From Tenrec ecaudatus (taxonomy: Eukaryota; Chordata; Mammalia; Afrosoricida; Tenrecidae), in contig NC_134541.1 of assembly GCF_050624435.1 (NCBI RefSeq), positions 6,648,983 through 6,712,982 of the forward strand: a stretch of DNA of 64,000 nt, read 5' to 3'. Position numbers and translations under genes: made by a program. Shown piece by piece: positions 41,291-53,190 of this stretch. Under the pieces are notes generated by a model that had not been told where the DNA came from, did not search any database, and saw nothing but the letters and a program-made list of their open reading frames with translations. Each line of letters starts with the position of its first letter. The first letter of the stretch is position 1.

Positions 41291-41345
41291 CCGGAGGCCT
41301 GGTGACACAGCTGGTTAAGCACTAGGCTGCTAACTGGATGTCTCT
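41291..41345 (+). mobile_element. AfroSINE head fragment
   Basis: GAGGCCTGGTGACACAGCTGG then ACTAGGCTGCTAACTGG. Confidence 0.6.
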
Positions 41346-42424
41346 GCATAAGAGCATGCTGGTGACCTGCTCTGCTCCCACAAACGTAACAGCACCCCAA
41401 GCCCTAGAGAGCAGGGCTCCTTCTTCCATGGGGCCACCGGGAGCTAGAGTCACCTCAGTGACACCAGCCTTGCTCTTTGGGTTTGGGGCTGTGGTCTCTC
41501 CTGGATTAGCCAGCTATAGGGCCAGTAGGCCTTCCAGAAACTGTGCAGGATCAGCACCCGCATGGAGGTGTCGGAGGGTGAGAAACGAACGCTCATCTAG
41601 CTTCTAGTTTGTTCTGCTCTGCCCAAGACAGCGACGGGGAGCACAGGCCATCTGGACGTGTGCCTGCACCCACCTGACAGTGAAGACAGGTGCTGACGGA
41701 CAGCAGGTCCCCTATTAATTGGCTCCGTGTATTTCTCCTTCTAAGAAGTACCTGCTCAAGCTATGGGCTCAGATAATCCTTTCACCTGGATTGCTTCAAG
41801 CTCTCCCAAAGCATGGGCCTGCCTCTGGAGGGTGGGCCTACAGGAAGTCCGAAGTCAGAGGGGGTCCCTGAGGTTGTGGGAGGCTCCCCTCCCACCTGAC
41901 TGAATCCACAGGGAGAGACCCACAGGGAGGGAGTTTGAAGTAACACGTGATCATCTCCTGCCTCCTGTCCAGACAGGCCTGGAGCAGGACCCGCCCCCTC
42001 CCCCGCTGCTCTACCCGGTTCCTGGCTAGGTGACTCAAGCTTCGGCATATCTGCTCATCTCTGAGATGGAATCTTCCATAAAAGCCTCAGACATTCCTTG
42101 TTTTTCCTAACCTCTCCCAAACCCTTCCACCCTTCCCCCTCACTTTGTCCCAGCCTCCCTCCCGAAACATCTTTTTTGGATATAAAAAAAAAAGTCGCTG
42201 ATTATCCTCTTGCTGAGAAAGCAACAGGACCCAAGCCTGGCCTGATGCTGCAGGTGTAGCTCCGTGGTACTGGGTGACCTTTCTCCCTGCTGCGTCCATT
42301 CTCACCCTCCTCTTCTGAGTCATTCCTTCTCCATTTACATCATCAACTCCTGGCCACGGGGCTTCTTATCTAATCTGGAGAGTTGTTGTCAATTTGATCA
42401 CATGTAGATCCTTCGGGTCCTAGT
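41346..42424. other. Unassigned intergenic DNA
   Basis: No gene or repeat recognised. Confidence 0.35.
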
Positions 42425-43200
42425 TAGGTGCCTTCAAGTCTGGTCTGACTCACAGTGACAGCTTCCCCCCCACCCCACTTGCACCACAAGGAAACTCCAC
42501 CGGAGTCTTGTGCCATGCTCACCATCTTCCTTAGACTGAGCCCATTGTCGCACCCCCTGTGTCCATCCAAAAGGATCTCTGTTGCTGACCCTCTACTTTG
42601 CCAATCACCTCGTCCTTCCCCAGGGTGTGGTCCCTCCTGATAACAAGTCCCAATGACCTGGACATGAAGTCTGGCCACCCTTGATCCTAAGGAGCATTCT
42701 GACAGGACTTTCTCCCAGACAGAGGGTAATTTCAACATTCTTTACCCCCTCATAATTCAAAAGCATCAATTTGCTATCAGTCTTTCTTACTTGTTATCTA
42801 GCTTTCATATGCATATGCCGTGATTGAAAATGCCTTCCCTTGGATTACGTTTACCTTAGTCCTCTTACTCTTCAACTCTTGAAGGTGGTCTAGATGGTAA
42901 ATCTATAAGGACGGTAACTAGATTGGTAGTTTCCTAGGAAAGGGAGTTTGGAGGGAAATGGGGAGCTAATAATAATGGATACAAGAATGAAGAGATGTTC
43001 TTAAATTGATTGTGGTGGCTGTTACGCCACTCTTTTAAATATATTTAAACCATTGAAATACATGGCCATGAAACTGTTAAAGAAATAGGTCTTGCGCTGC
43101 AGATTGGCCCAATACATACATCATTAGATTTCTAGACTGCTGCTTCCATGAGCGTTGATTGTGGATTTAAGTAAAATGAAATCCTTGACGTTTTCCCCCC
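42425..43200 (-). mobile_element. RTE LINE 3' region interrupted by L1
   Basis: RTE blocks at 42425-42893 (TAAGGAGCATTCTGACAGG) and 43087-43200 (GACTGCTGCTTCCATGAGCG) flank an L1 3' end. Confidence 0.75.
42894..43086 (+). mobile_element. Eutherian L1 3' end inserted in RTE
   Basis: TTAAATTGATTGTGGTGGCT and ATGAAACTGTTAAAGAAA form the L1 terminus; GGTCT flanks it on both sides. Confidence 0.65.
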
Positions 43201-43204
43201 ATTT

Positions 43205-43362
43205 AGACCTTGGTTGCTCTCCAAAAGGTAGGCAGTTCAAACCCACCAGTCGCTTCTTGGAAGGCTGATGAAGCTGTCTGCTCTCAAAAAGAATTTACCA
43301 TCTCAGACACTACATAGAGTCACTCTCAGCTAGAACGGACTCCCTGCAGGGGATTAGGGGTG
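43205..43362 (+). mobile_element. AfroSINE
   Basis: GGCAGTTCAAACCCACCAGT to GCTAGAACGGACTCCC. Confidence 0.7.
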
Positions 43363-43371
43363 AGATGGTTC

Positions 43372-43545
43372 TCCACACCCACTGCCATCAATTCTGACTC
43401 AGAGCAATGACGCTCTAGGACAGAGCAGAACTGCTAGGGCTTCCGAAACGGTAACTCTGGAAAGGAGCAAGCAGCCTCAGCTCCCTTGTTCGGAGCAGCT
43501 GGTGCAGTCCAATTGCCGGCTTTTTGTTTGGCCACCCAACTAGTG
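43372..43545 (-). mobile_element. AfroSINE
   Basis: CACTGCCATCAATTCTGACT to AGTCCAATTGCCGGC; tail-to-tail with the preceding plus copy. Confidence 0.7.
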
Positions 43546-43624
43546 GGCACCAGTAACCCCGTCAGAGAGTTCTTCCGAGAACATAATAAATACGCAAGAC
43601 AGATATTCTTTATGTGTTCCTTGG

Positions 43625-43805
43625 ACGTAAGGGCTACTAATTGGGCTGCGATCCACACAGTCTGCAGTTGGGAACCACCAGCCACTCTCCGGGAGAAGGA
43701 CGGGGCTTTGTACTCCGTTCAGAGTGACCGGAGACATTCTACCCTGTCCTGCAGGGTCGCTGTGAGTCGGCACCGACTCAATGGCACTGAGTTTGGGTTT
43801 TGGTT
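43625..43805 (+). mobile_element. AfroSINE
   Basis: CTACTAATTGGGCTGCGATC to GTGAGTCGGCACCGACTCAA, one of the better preserved tails. Confidence 0.85.
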
Positions 43806-44762
43806 GATGAGTGTTGGAAAGACTTCGGGACATGGTTTCAGTTTAAGGTGCAAAGATGATCTCAGGGCAATAGCTTCGGGCGTCATCCAGCGTCCGGTGA
43901 CTCTAGACACTCCTGCGCCGCCCTCTCTGTCCCCAGATCTTAGTTCCACGTGGAGGAGACAGCTCTGAGTGTGCAGGGCATATTCAGAGTTGGGAGGTCT
44001 TTATAGTGGAGGCCAGAGGCACTTTTAGATCAAAAGCAGTCATGGCTGCTGAGCCCTTGGGTGAAGAGCCTAGAAGGACAGAGTGACCTGGAGGTTGGCC
44101 ACAAGGGCGCAGAGCTCTCCTCGGCTCAGCCGCAGCTGGGCCTAGGGCTCCTTTCTCCCCCAGGGTGTGGTGCCCTGAGAGCTGGAGGGGGCTGAGCAGA
44201 AGCTCTGAGACAGGTGCAACGTATTCCTCGTTATTCGAGCCGCGCAGAACAGCCTCTGACGCTCTTGGAGAATCACACCAGGCAGAGGGGTGCGTGCGAG
44301 GGGCGCTGTCCCACTCATTGCTGGCTGTCAGCTGCAGACTCATCCAGCAGTTATGTATTCTATGCCTCCCATGCCGGGGCAGAGGGGCACAGTGGACCGA
44401 GCGCTGCACGGATCGCCCAGAGATCAGCCCACCCGCTGCTCCGAAGGAGACAGAGAAAGCCGTAGGCTCCTGTGTAGATATACCGGCTCCCAAACCCTAT
44501 CTAGCAGGACAGGAATCTTGTTTTCTGCCAAAGGCAATTTGGATGATTAGAACTTCACTCTTGGACATACTGCTCAACGTTTCGTGAGTTAACCCCTAAT
44601 GTCATGGTGGACAGACAAGTGGTCTGGTCTTTGGACAGCCAAAGGACCAACAAGTCTCTCAGAAGAAGTACATATGGCCAGAGTGCTCCTTAGAGGCAAG
44701 GATAGTATGTTAGGCTGCATTGACTAGAGAAACACAAATCCAGTGACAGTCTTCTAAGTATA
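43806..44762. other. Unassigned intergenic DNA
   Basis: Several overlapping short frames on both strands, none recognisable. Confidence 0.35.
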
Positions 44763-44775
44763 AGAGAGAGCTTTA

Positions 44776-44910
44776 GAATTTTGAGAATGATGAAGGCAAC
44801 GAATGTATAACGGTGCTTTACTCAATTGATGTATGTATGGATTGTGATAAGAGTTGTATGAGCCCCAATAAAATGATTTATAAACAAACAAGCAAATAAA
44901 TGAGAGAGAG
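44776..44910 (+). mobile_element. Short L1-type 3' tail with TSD
   Basis: Flanked by AGAGAGAGCTTTA at 44763-44775 and 44911-44923; only the last 100 bp or so of the family before the tail. Confidence 0.8.
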
Positions 44911-44923
44911 AGAGAGAGCTTTA

Positions 44924-45277
44924 TATCAGGAACTAATTATCAAGAAAACATCCCAGCCCAGTCCAACTCAAGTCTGTAAGACCCCCTTCAGACTCACGCA
45001 GCCACACACAATAGTGCAGAATGCAGGAAGATAACAGGCTGGCGTATGCAAAGTCGTGTGCATCCAATGGCGGTGGCTCTGGCTGCAATCAGGGTGTGCC
45101 AGCAGGAAGGTAAAAACAGAGGGGAGAGGGGAGGTCCTCAGGGCCCTCCTTATGCGAAGGCCACGCCCACAAGGAGGCAACCTCAGGTGGTGACCTAATT
45201 GACAGGTTGAATACCACCCCTACATTTTTATATATCTTTAGTTAACATGACATTATATAACTACCACAGACCATCTC
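44924..45277. other. Unassigned stretch
   Basis: No feature recognised. Confidence 0.3.
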
Positions 45278-45287
45278 TTGTCAACTT

Positions 45288-47144
45288 AAAAAAAATCATT
45301 TTATTGGAGGCTCATACAACTCTTATCACAATCCATACATACATCAATTTTGTATAAAGCACATTTATACACTCATTACCCTCATGATTCTCAAAACATT
45401 TGCTCTCCACCTAAGCCCCTGGCATCAGCTCCTTTTCCCCCTCCCTCCCTACTCCCCCCTTCCTTATGAACCCTTGATAATTTATAAATTATTTTGACAA
45501 ATCATACACTGTCCAATGTCTCCCTTTACCTACTTTTCTGTTGTCCGTCCCCCAGGGAGGAGGTCATATGTAAATCCCTGTAATCGTTTCCACCTTTCTA
45601 CCCAACTCTCCCTCCACCTTTGCAGTATCGCCATTCTCACCACTGGTCTTGAAGGGTTCATCTGTCCTGGATTCCGTGTGTGTTTCCAGTTCCTATCTGT
45701 ACAAGTGTACATCTTCCGGTCCAGCCAGATTTGTAAGGTAGAATTGGGACCATGATAGTGGGGGTGGCGGGGAGAGGAAGCATTTAGGAACTAGAGGAAC
45801 GTTGCATGTCTCATTGCTACACTACACCCTGACTGGCTCATCTCCTCCCCATGACCCTTCCCTAAGGGGATGTCCAGTTGCCTACAAATGGGTTTTTGAT
45901 CCCCAATCTGCACTCCCCCTCATTCACAATGATATGATTTTTTTGTTCTTTGATGCCTGATACCTGATCCCTTCAACACCTCGTGATCACACAGGCTGGT
46001 GTGCTTCTTCCATGTGGGCTTTGTTGCTTCTGAGCTAGATGGCTGCTTGTTTACCTTCAAGTATTTAAGAACTACATGCTATATCTTTTGATAGCCGGGC
46101 TCCATCAGCTTTCTTCACTACATTTGCTTATGTACCTGCTTTGTCTTCAGCGATTGTGTCTGGAAGGTGAGCATCATGGGATGCCAGTTTAATAGAAGAA
46201 AGTATTCTTGCATTGAGGGAGTACTTGAGTGGAGGTCCAATGTGCTTCTGCTACCTTAATACTAAACCTATAAATATATGCTCATAAATCCATTTCCCCA
46301 TCCTCACATATAAACATATTTACATATGTACATGACTTTATTTAGACCTCTATAAATGCCCTTTGCCTCCTAGGTCTTTCCTCTATTTCCCTTGGCTTTC
46401 TTCTTGTCCCACTGTCATGCTCAGCCTTCATTTGGGTTTCAGTAATTCCTCTCAATTACACTACCCTTGATCATGCCCTACCAGGCCCCCTACATCCTCC
46501 TCACTACCAATTTGGATCACTTGTTGTTCCCTTATCTATGAGTTTGTTAACACCACTTCCTTTCCCCCCCACCTCCCCCTCTCCCATGTCCCCCTGGAAC
46601 TGTCAGTCCCATTGTTTTCTCCTACAGATTGTTCTTCCAGCCTATCTTATTTAGACAGACCTGTGGAGATAATAACATGCACAAAAACAAGACAGAGCAA
46701 AACCAAGCAACAATATACAACAAAACAACAACAAAAATCCAATGACAAGCAAAAGAAAACAAAACCCAACACACCAACAACCAAAAAGATAAGCTTGTAG
46801 TTAGTCCAAGGACTGTTTGTTGGCCTTTAGGAATGTTTTCTGGTCGAGTTTGATGGGATGCGAAGCCCTGGCCCCCAAATCTATTTTTGTTATTCCCTGG
46901 GGACTTTGTTACTCTATTCCCCTTGCTGTTCTGTTGCACACCCTTAGTGTTTTGTCTCGGTGTGGTGGGATCAGAAAGGGCACAATTCCCACACTGTATC
47001 TCCCGTGTTGTCCCCTGTAGGGCTATGGGTCAGTGAGGGATGTCATGTCTCATAGTGGGGCCGGCCATATGGTCCTCTCTGTGGATTGGCTGCTCTGAGC
47101 GGGAATCTCATCATCGTCAAGGTTTGGTGGGCCAGGATCACCCA
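45288..47144 (-). mobile_element. Long noncoding L1-type retroposon with TSD
   Basis: A single 1857-bp insertion bounded by TTGTCAACTT (45278-45287 and 47145-47154). It is colinear with the 27486 copy but stops about 300 bp earlier. No ORF of L1 type is visible. Confidence 0.85.
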
Positions 47145-47369
47145 TTGTCAACTTGACTTGTTTGTTTACACAACTCTTTGGCCGTACGTAATTTTTAAAA
47201 CAATAGCAACTAGTAAAATTACATTTGTGCCTAACAGGATAAAATTAAAATGCATACAGCTCACAGTGTGCTAGCCTCACGGAGATCTAATGTTCTCTAG
47301 TTGAGCAAAATGAAAAGCTCCCTGCCCAACAATTGAAGCTTTGCGAAACCTACACCTGGGCAAGACTTC

Positions 47370-47515
47370 ATCTCAGGGGCTTTGGACATATTGTCAAGGG
47401 AGACCGTTTCCTGGAGATGGATGTCCTGCTGGGTATAGAAGGGCAGTGGAAAAGAGGAAGGGCTTCAAAAGGTTCTATTGACAGGGCTGGCGCATAGGAG
47501 CAGTGTGGGGGGAGG
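47370..47515 (+). mobile_element. RTE LINE 3' fragment
   Basis: GACTTCATCTCAGGGGCTTTG and CTGGAGATGGATGTCCTGC then AAAAGAGGAAGGGC. Confidence 0.65.
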
Positions 47516-47639
47516 TCAGATGCTCACAGGCATCTTCCCTGAAGGCAGTCCCTGCCAGACTGCTGTCCCCCCACACCACAGGGGTGGGGGCCTGCGACCA
47601 TTAGCTTGGTTCCTGTAGGTGGAGTTCACACCCCACTAA

Positions 47640-48064
47640 TAATGGTCTCTATCAGTTGAGTCAGGGAACAAACCAAAATGATCTATGACATCCAAGGTTC
47701 GGCTGCCATCCTGTATCTAGAATCCACTCATTTTGTCACATGTGAACCCCCAATCCCTCCTCTTCCTATTGCGTGGTTCCCCCTAGATCACCCCCTCTCA
47801 TTACTGTATTACCTATAGCACAACCCCTTCCTGTGACGTATGTCACCTATAATTAGGGGGCTTGCATGTCCTCCCTCCACGTGGACCACCAAGCAGGGCT
47901 AAAGTGAGCATGCTACCATAAATCATATCTAACTCCATTTATTTCAATACTTCTCTTCTATCTCTCATGCTCTCTATGACTTTACTATGATCTTTACTTA
48001 TTATCGCTGTACAATTGCGCCTACCGGACCCCTAATGCTGTGTTAGGGGCTGGCTTCCCTGACA
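47640..48064 (+). mobile_element. Possible solo LTR of an old endogenous retrovirus
   Basis: CACCTATAATTAGGGGGCTT resembles a TATA/R region and ACCCCTAATGCTGTGTTAGG a terminal hairpin before GGCTTCCCTGACA. The 5' boundary and TSD are not found, so the call is weak. Confidence 0.3.
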
Positions 48065-48094
48065 GAACCGCTGTGAAGATGGCATGCCCCGGCA

Positions 48095-48145
48095 GTGTTT
48101 CCTTCTGTTACACGCCGGGTGGAATGGACTCCATGGCACTTAGCA
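48095..48145 (+). mobile_element. AfroSINE/RTE tail fragment
   Basis: CTTCTGTTACACGCCGGGTG then GACTCCATGGCACTTAG. Confidence 0.45.
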
Positions 48146-48226
48146 CCGTGGCTGGAACTACCTCTCTTTGTGTGCTGTTAGCTGGCATCGATGATTTCAC
48201 TGGCCTTCTAAGACCCAAAGGAGCCT

Positions 48227-48398
48227 GAGGGCCTGTTGGGTTGTTAATCTAGAGGACAGCAGTTCAAAGCCACCCGCTGCTTCAGGAGAGAAAGATGAGG
48301 CTATCTGTTAAGTAGGCATGTACAGCCTTGGAAACCCACAGGGGCAGGTCTACTGTCCTACACAGCCATGATAAATTGGATGGCAGTGAGATACGGCC
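48227..48398 (+). mobile_element. AfroSINE
   Basis: GCAGTTCAAAGCCACCCGC to ATTGGATGGCAGTGAG. Confidence 0.75.
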
Positions 48399-48404
48399 GG
48401 AGGG

Positions 48405-48555
48405 CCAGACGTTCCCCACTCCTGCTATATAGGATCAGTGTGAGTCAGAATCAACTCCTTGGCAGGAGGTTTGGAGTTTTGTCCCGTCACTCTATGGGGC
48501 GGTTCTACTCTGTCCTGTAAGGTCTCCGCGAGTCAGAATTAACTTGATGTTTTTG
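48405..48555 (+). mobile_element. Two successive AfroSINE tails
   Basis: GTGTGAGTCAGAATCAACTC followed 60 bases later by CCGCGAGTCAGAATTAACTT, both without heads. Confidence 0.65.
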
Positions 48556-48593
48556 TTCTCTTGGTTTGGATTATGCTGTCAATAGAGAAGAGG

Positions 48594-49045
48594 AGCCCGG
48601 TGGCCGAGTGGTTAAGCATGGGGCTACTAACCACACAGTCAAGCAGTTTGAAACCACCCACAGCTCTTTGAGAGCGAGTCCAGGCTTTCTATTCCCATGA
48701 AGAGTTTCAATCTCGGAAACCGCAGAGGCAGTTCTACCTTGTCCTATAAAATTGTTATGAGTGGGAGGGGGAGAGGGGAGGGAGGGGGAAAAAAAGAGGA
48801 CCTGATGCAAAGGGCTTAAGTGGAGAGCAAATGTTTTGGAAATGATTAGGGCAAAGAATGTACGGATGTGCTTTATACAATTGATGTATGTATATGTATG
48901 GATTGTGATAAGAGTTGTATGAGCCCCTAATAAAATGTTTTAAAAAAAAGAAATTGGATACCCACACAAAAAAAAGAAATCCCCCCCAAAATTGTTATGA
49001 GTCAGTATCAACTCAATAGCAGTGAGTTTGGCTTTAGTTTGGGAG
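48594..49045 (+). mobile_element. AfroSINE split by an L1-type tail
   Basis: Head GGAGCCCGGTGGCCGAGTGG at 48594; its tail resumes at 48988 with CAGTATCAACTCAATAGCAG. Confidence 0.85.
48763..48987 (+). mobile_element. L1-type 3' tail with perfect 15-bp TSD
   Basis: AAAATTGTTATGAGT is exact at 48748-48762 and 48988-49002, so this is probably one of the youngest insertions here. Confidence 0.92.
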
Positions 49046-49047
49046 AT

Positions 49048-49208
49048 AGGGGTCTAGAGACTCAACAGTTAAGTGCTTAATCAGGAGTCCAAAGTTTCAA
49101 CCTCCCCTCGGAAGACAGGCCAGGCAATCTGTTTTCAAAAGCTCAAGCCTGTGAGCCCTGTGGGGCAGTTCTGATCTGGGCACATGAAAGTTCACTTGGC
49201 AGCCACTA
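49048..49208 (+). mobile_element. AfroSINE
   Basis: GGAGTCCAAAGTTTCAACC to TGTGGGGCAGTTCTGATC. Confidence 0.65.
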
Positions 49209-49228
49209 ACAATACCCTGAGGAAACAG

Positions 49229-49247
49229 TGTGTGTGTGTGTGTGTGT
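49229..49247. repeat. GT microsatellite
   Basis: Uninterrupted GT dinucleotides over 19 bases. Confidence 0.95.
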
Positions 49248-49261
49248 AAAGGTCTATGTGC

Positions 49262-49340
49262 TCCACTGTTCCCTGAGACACTAGAGATTCAAATCTACCC
49301 AAAGGCACCTTGGAGGAAAGTCCTGGCAATCTCCTTCTCA
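49262..49340 (+). mobile_element. AfroSINE fragment
   Basis: GAGATTCAAATCTACCC then CCTTGGAGGAAAGTCCTGGC. Confidence 0.5.
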
Positions 49341-49462
49341 TAGTGACCCCCTACGTCAGAGGACAACTTGGCCCCGAGGGATTCCAAAGCTGCCATCTTT
49401 AACAGAGCCAACTGCTGCCTATTTCTCCTGGGAGGCAGTTGGTGATTCCATTCCTAGACATG
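49341..49462 (-). mobile_element. AfroSINE fragment
   Basis: CATAGTGACCCCCTACGTCA to GGAGGCAGTTGGTGATTCC, inverted relative to its neighbour. Confidence 0.55.
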
Positions 49463-49623
49463 GCTAACACGTTTTCAGGCCATGCCTACCTGTGTTCCAA
49501 AAACCAGCTTGGAGGACCAGGTCCCTGGGGCGATGTTTATTGACACACCTTACAGCATTGACCACATTTTCACAGCTCTTTGAGTCTGCCTCTGGCCTGG
49601 TTAACAATGGAAAGGGATTGGAT

Positions 49624-50392
49624 GGGGAGCCCTGGTGGTAGAGTGGGCTGCCATCTTCATGCTGGGTAATTTGAAACCACCAGCAGCTCCGTAAGAGAAA
49701 GACTGGGCTTTGCCCCCTTACCGAAAGGTCACGGGGAAGAGACGGGCCAGTAAGGCTGCAGGGTAACAAAGATGAAACATACTTACATACAACTTTCCTC
49801 TAGTTCTTTAATGCTTCCTCCCCCCACTATCATGATCCCAATTCTACCTTATAAATCTGGCTAGAAGAGGGGATGTACACTGGTAGAGATAGGAACTGGA
49901 GACACAGGGAATCCAGGAGAGATGATCCCTTCAGGACCAGTGGTGAGAATGGCAATACCTGGAGGGTGGAGGGAAGGTGGGGTAGAAAGGGGGAAGCGAT
50001 TATAAGGATCTACATATAACCTCCTCCCTGGGGGATAGACAACAGTGAAGGGAGATGTCGGACAGTGTAAGATATGACAAAATAATAATAATTTATAAAT
50101 TATCAAGGGTTCATAAGGGAGGTGGGTGTGGGGAGAGCGGGGAGGAAATGAGGTACTGATATTAAGGGCTCATGTAGAAAGCAAATGTTTTGAGAATGAT
50201 GAAGGCAACAAATGTGCTAATGTGCTTGACACAATGGATGTATGTGTGGAATATGATAAGAATTGTATGAGCCCCCAATAAAATACTTTAAAAAAAAGAC
50301 TAGGCTTTTTACTCCTATAAACAGTTACAGGATCAGAAACCCACAGGGTTGCTATGAGTCAGCATCAACTCGACGCTTTTTGGTTTGGATCA
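49624..50392 (+). mobile_element. AfroSINE split by an L1-type tail
   Basis: Head GGGGAGCCCTGGTGGTAGAG at 49624-49735; GACTAGGCTTTTTACTCC to GTCAGCATCAACTCGACG resumes at 50300. Confidence 0.72.
49752..50298 (+). mobile_element. L1-type 3' tail
   Basis: About 0.55 kb ending GCCCCCAATAAAATAC and an A-run. It contains CTTCAGGACCAGTGGTGAG and CTCCTCCCTGGGGGATAGAC of the family. Confidence 0.85.
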
Positions 50393-50465
50393 AGTCCAGT
50401 CTGACCCTATAAGACAGGATAGAAGTGCGGCTGTGGGTTTCTGAGACTCTAACTTTATTTTTTAG
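50393..50465 (-). mobile_element. AfroSINE tail fragment
   Basis: CAAGTCCAGTCTGACCCTAT to TTTCTGAGACTCTAAC. Confidence 0.55.
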
Positions 50466-50600
50466 ACAGGTCTATTGGCACTGCACCCACATGTCACACA
50501 ATTCAATGACTCAGTCACGTCAAGAAGAGCTGCACCATCATCACCACCATCAGTTCCAGAACATTTTCTTCCTCCTTGAACTCGTGGTTATTCGCGTAAT
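50466..50600 (-). mobile_element. Second L1-type tail family (B), copy 3
   Basis: AATTCAATGACTCAGTCACG and CAGTTCCAGAACATTTTCTT align with copies at 29855 and 35425. Confidence 0.5.
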
Positions 50601-50604
50601 TGTT

Positions 50605-51060
50605 TTTTTCATCGTGGCAAAAACATACACAGCATAACAGTCTCCAATTCAACAATTTCTACCTGTAGAATTCAGTGCCATTGATTATACTCCTCGTGTT
50701 ATACACCATTATTGATCTCCTTTCCCAAATGATTCCGTCACCTTGCACATAAACTCAATGCCCTAAGCCAAAACTCCTCCTCCTTCACCCATGGTTACGA
50801 TTGGTCAAGTTTGGTTTCTATTCTTTTTTAGTAGTTTTCTTGCTATAATATTCACATATCATACACTTACATAGGTAAATCAGTTTTCCATATCGTTGTG
50901 TATACATCATCACAATCCATCTAATGCTCCCCCCGCCAAATTCACTGTTTTCTCTGAAAATCCCTTCCCTTCCTCACCTTCCCCCCCTAATCCCATTCCC
51001 AACAAACCATCGCATCAATCATTGTTTCTGTGCGTCACAAACTGGGAATCCCAACAGAAA
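50605..51060 (-). mobile_element. Old L1 3' UTR
   Basis: AAAACATACACAGCATAACA and GTAGAATTCAGTGCCATTGA are the antisense old L1 3' end; the rest is T/C-rich and uncertain. Confidence 0.5.
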
Positions 51061-51097
51061 AACAAAGCAAGAGGAAGGAAATAATAGTAATAGCATA

Positions 51098-51206
51098 ACG
51101 CAACTCCTAAGGGAAGAGAGCCTCCTCTTTCTCTCATGGATTTCAACTGCTGACCTTTCCCTTAGCAACCCGAATGATCACCCGCTGTGTCACCAGGGCT
51201 CCTGGG
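51098..51206 (-). mobile_element. AfroSINE head half
   Basis: CAACTGCTGACCTTTCCCTT to CTGTGTCACCAGGGCTCC. Confidence 0.75.
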
Positions 51207-51720
51207 TGGTAGAGGACAAGGACAAGGGCGAATGTTGGTGTCGAGGGAGGCTGGTTAGAAAAACAAACAAACACATCTTGCTCTGTGAGTGGCTGAATCC
51301 CTGGAAGACAGTGAGGAAAGGGCGTGGGGAGAGGACTTGGTGATAGCTGAGGACGTCCCAGGTGAGCGGGCAGTGCTGAACCTGTATTGTCTGTGCTGTG
51401 GTGTGAGTCTGAAAGTTCCTCAAGGCACAGCAAATAAAATAACAGTAGTCTTCTTCTCATTATTATTCAGAAGCCTCTGCATTTTCCTGGAAAACAAGGT
51501 CACACCCAGTGTTGAATTCCAAGAGAGGAGTTCTCTCCTCCCCTCCCTCTCTTGTTCTTTCCTGGGAGGGGTGTTTTCATTTCTTCCCCTCCTGCTGCCC
51601 GACTGGACTCAAAACCACCCAACCTTCCTGGCACAGGCCCTGTGCTGTTATTAACACGTTTCTCTTCAGTGTACTTACTGTCTGGGAAACAGTGGCTACA
51701 GTCGTTCCTCTGCCGTAAAA
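51207..51720. other. Unassigned stretch
   Basis: No repeat or coding region recognised. Confidence 0.35.
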
Positions 51721-51724
51721 CATC

Positions 51725-53190
51725 ACCTGAAGAACCGATAGACCTGAAGGACGACGGCTACGTCGCACTGAAGACACGGGTCCAAACCAAGTGCCAGGAA
51801 GGGACAGAAGACCAATCAATGACACGTATTTCAGCAAACAGATGCTGCACTGGAACTGCTCACTCCTCGACGGCAAGAGACTTGAAAGACCAGCTACTGG
51901 AAGAGATTCATATCGGGACCATTCCAAAGAAAGGCGATCCAGCAGCATTTGGAAATTATCACACAATATCATCCATGTCACAAGTAAGATTTTGCTAAAG
52001 ATAACTTTACAAAGTGGTTGTCATAGGGTATATGCAGCCACCTGCTGGAAATTTAAGATTCAGAAGAGGCCATAGACCAGAGGATACTGTTGCTGATGTC
52101 AGATGGATGTTGACTGAAAGCAGGGAAAACTAGACAGATGTGTAGCTGGGTCTTATTGGCCCTGCAAAGGCATTCAACTTGTGTGGATCAGAACAAAACG
52201 AAAATTTCAAAGAATGGAAAGTCCAGAACATTTATTATGCTCATGCAGAACCTGTTCCTAGAACAGGAGGCAGGAGTTCAAACAGAACAAGGTGATAGTG
52301 CCTGGTGTAAAGTCAGGAAAAGCGCGTGCCTGGGCTTGCGTCCTTTCGTGATACTTGATCAATCTGTTTGATGAGTAAATAATCTGAGAAACTGGACTCC
52401 TGAAGAACATGGCGTCAGAACTGTGGGATGTTCCTTAGCAAGCTGCAAGAGGCAGGTGATAGGGAAGACGACTTGAGGCACTTCTAGGTGAAGATCAAAG
52501 ACTACAGCCTTCAGTAGGGATGACCCCACAACATGGAGATAAAACCCTTCCTCCCGACTGGACCAAAAAGCAGTGAACGCAGAGAAGGTGGAAGCTGTCA
52601 AGGATGCCGTGGTGCTTGGCTCCACAATCAGCGCCCATGGCAGCTGCAGTCTTGTATTTGGCAAGTCTTCAAAAGAGCTCTTCGAAGGGTTAAAATGCAA
52701 AATATGTCACTCTGAGGACGAAGGTGCACTTGACTCAAACCGTGGTCTTTTCAGTCCTCTCATCTGCATGTGGCGGCTGGGCAAACAGTACGGCCAGCTG
52801 AAGAAGAACGGGTGCGTTTACACTAGGGAAGTTCGTGAACCATGTTGAAAGTAGCATGCACCACTGACCAGAAGAACACACAGACCTGTCTTAAGAGAGC
52901 ACACAGGCAGCACGCTCTTTAGAAGTGAGAGCGGTGAGACTTCTCTCTTGCATATGGTATTAGGAAAGGACTAGCCCCTGCAGAAGGACATCATACCCGG
53001 TCAACTAGATGGTCCGTGAAAACCAGGGAGGCGCCTCCGTGGACTGGGCTGACACAGTGGCTGCAACAATGGGCTCAGGCATAGGAACTATTGTGAGGGG
53101 GTGCAGGACCGAGCAACGTTTTGTTCTGTGGTACATAGGGTGCCAGAGTCAGAAGTCACTTGGTGCCACCCGTCTTGATCATCTATTGTT
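51725..53190 (+). mobile_element. RTE LINE, RT to 3' end (dead)
   Basis: Translation shows TIPKKGDPAAFGNYHTISSM, the RT fingers region, then broken palm sequence, and the 3' end ACAGTGGCTGCAACAATGGG, GTGCAGGACCGAGCAACG. Many stops and frameshifts. Confidence 0.82.
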
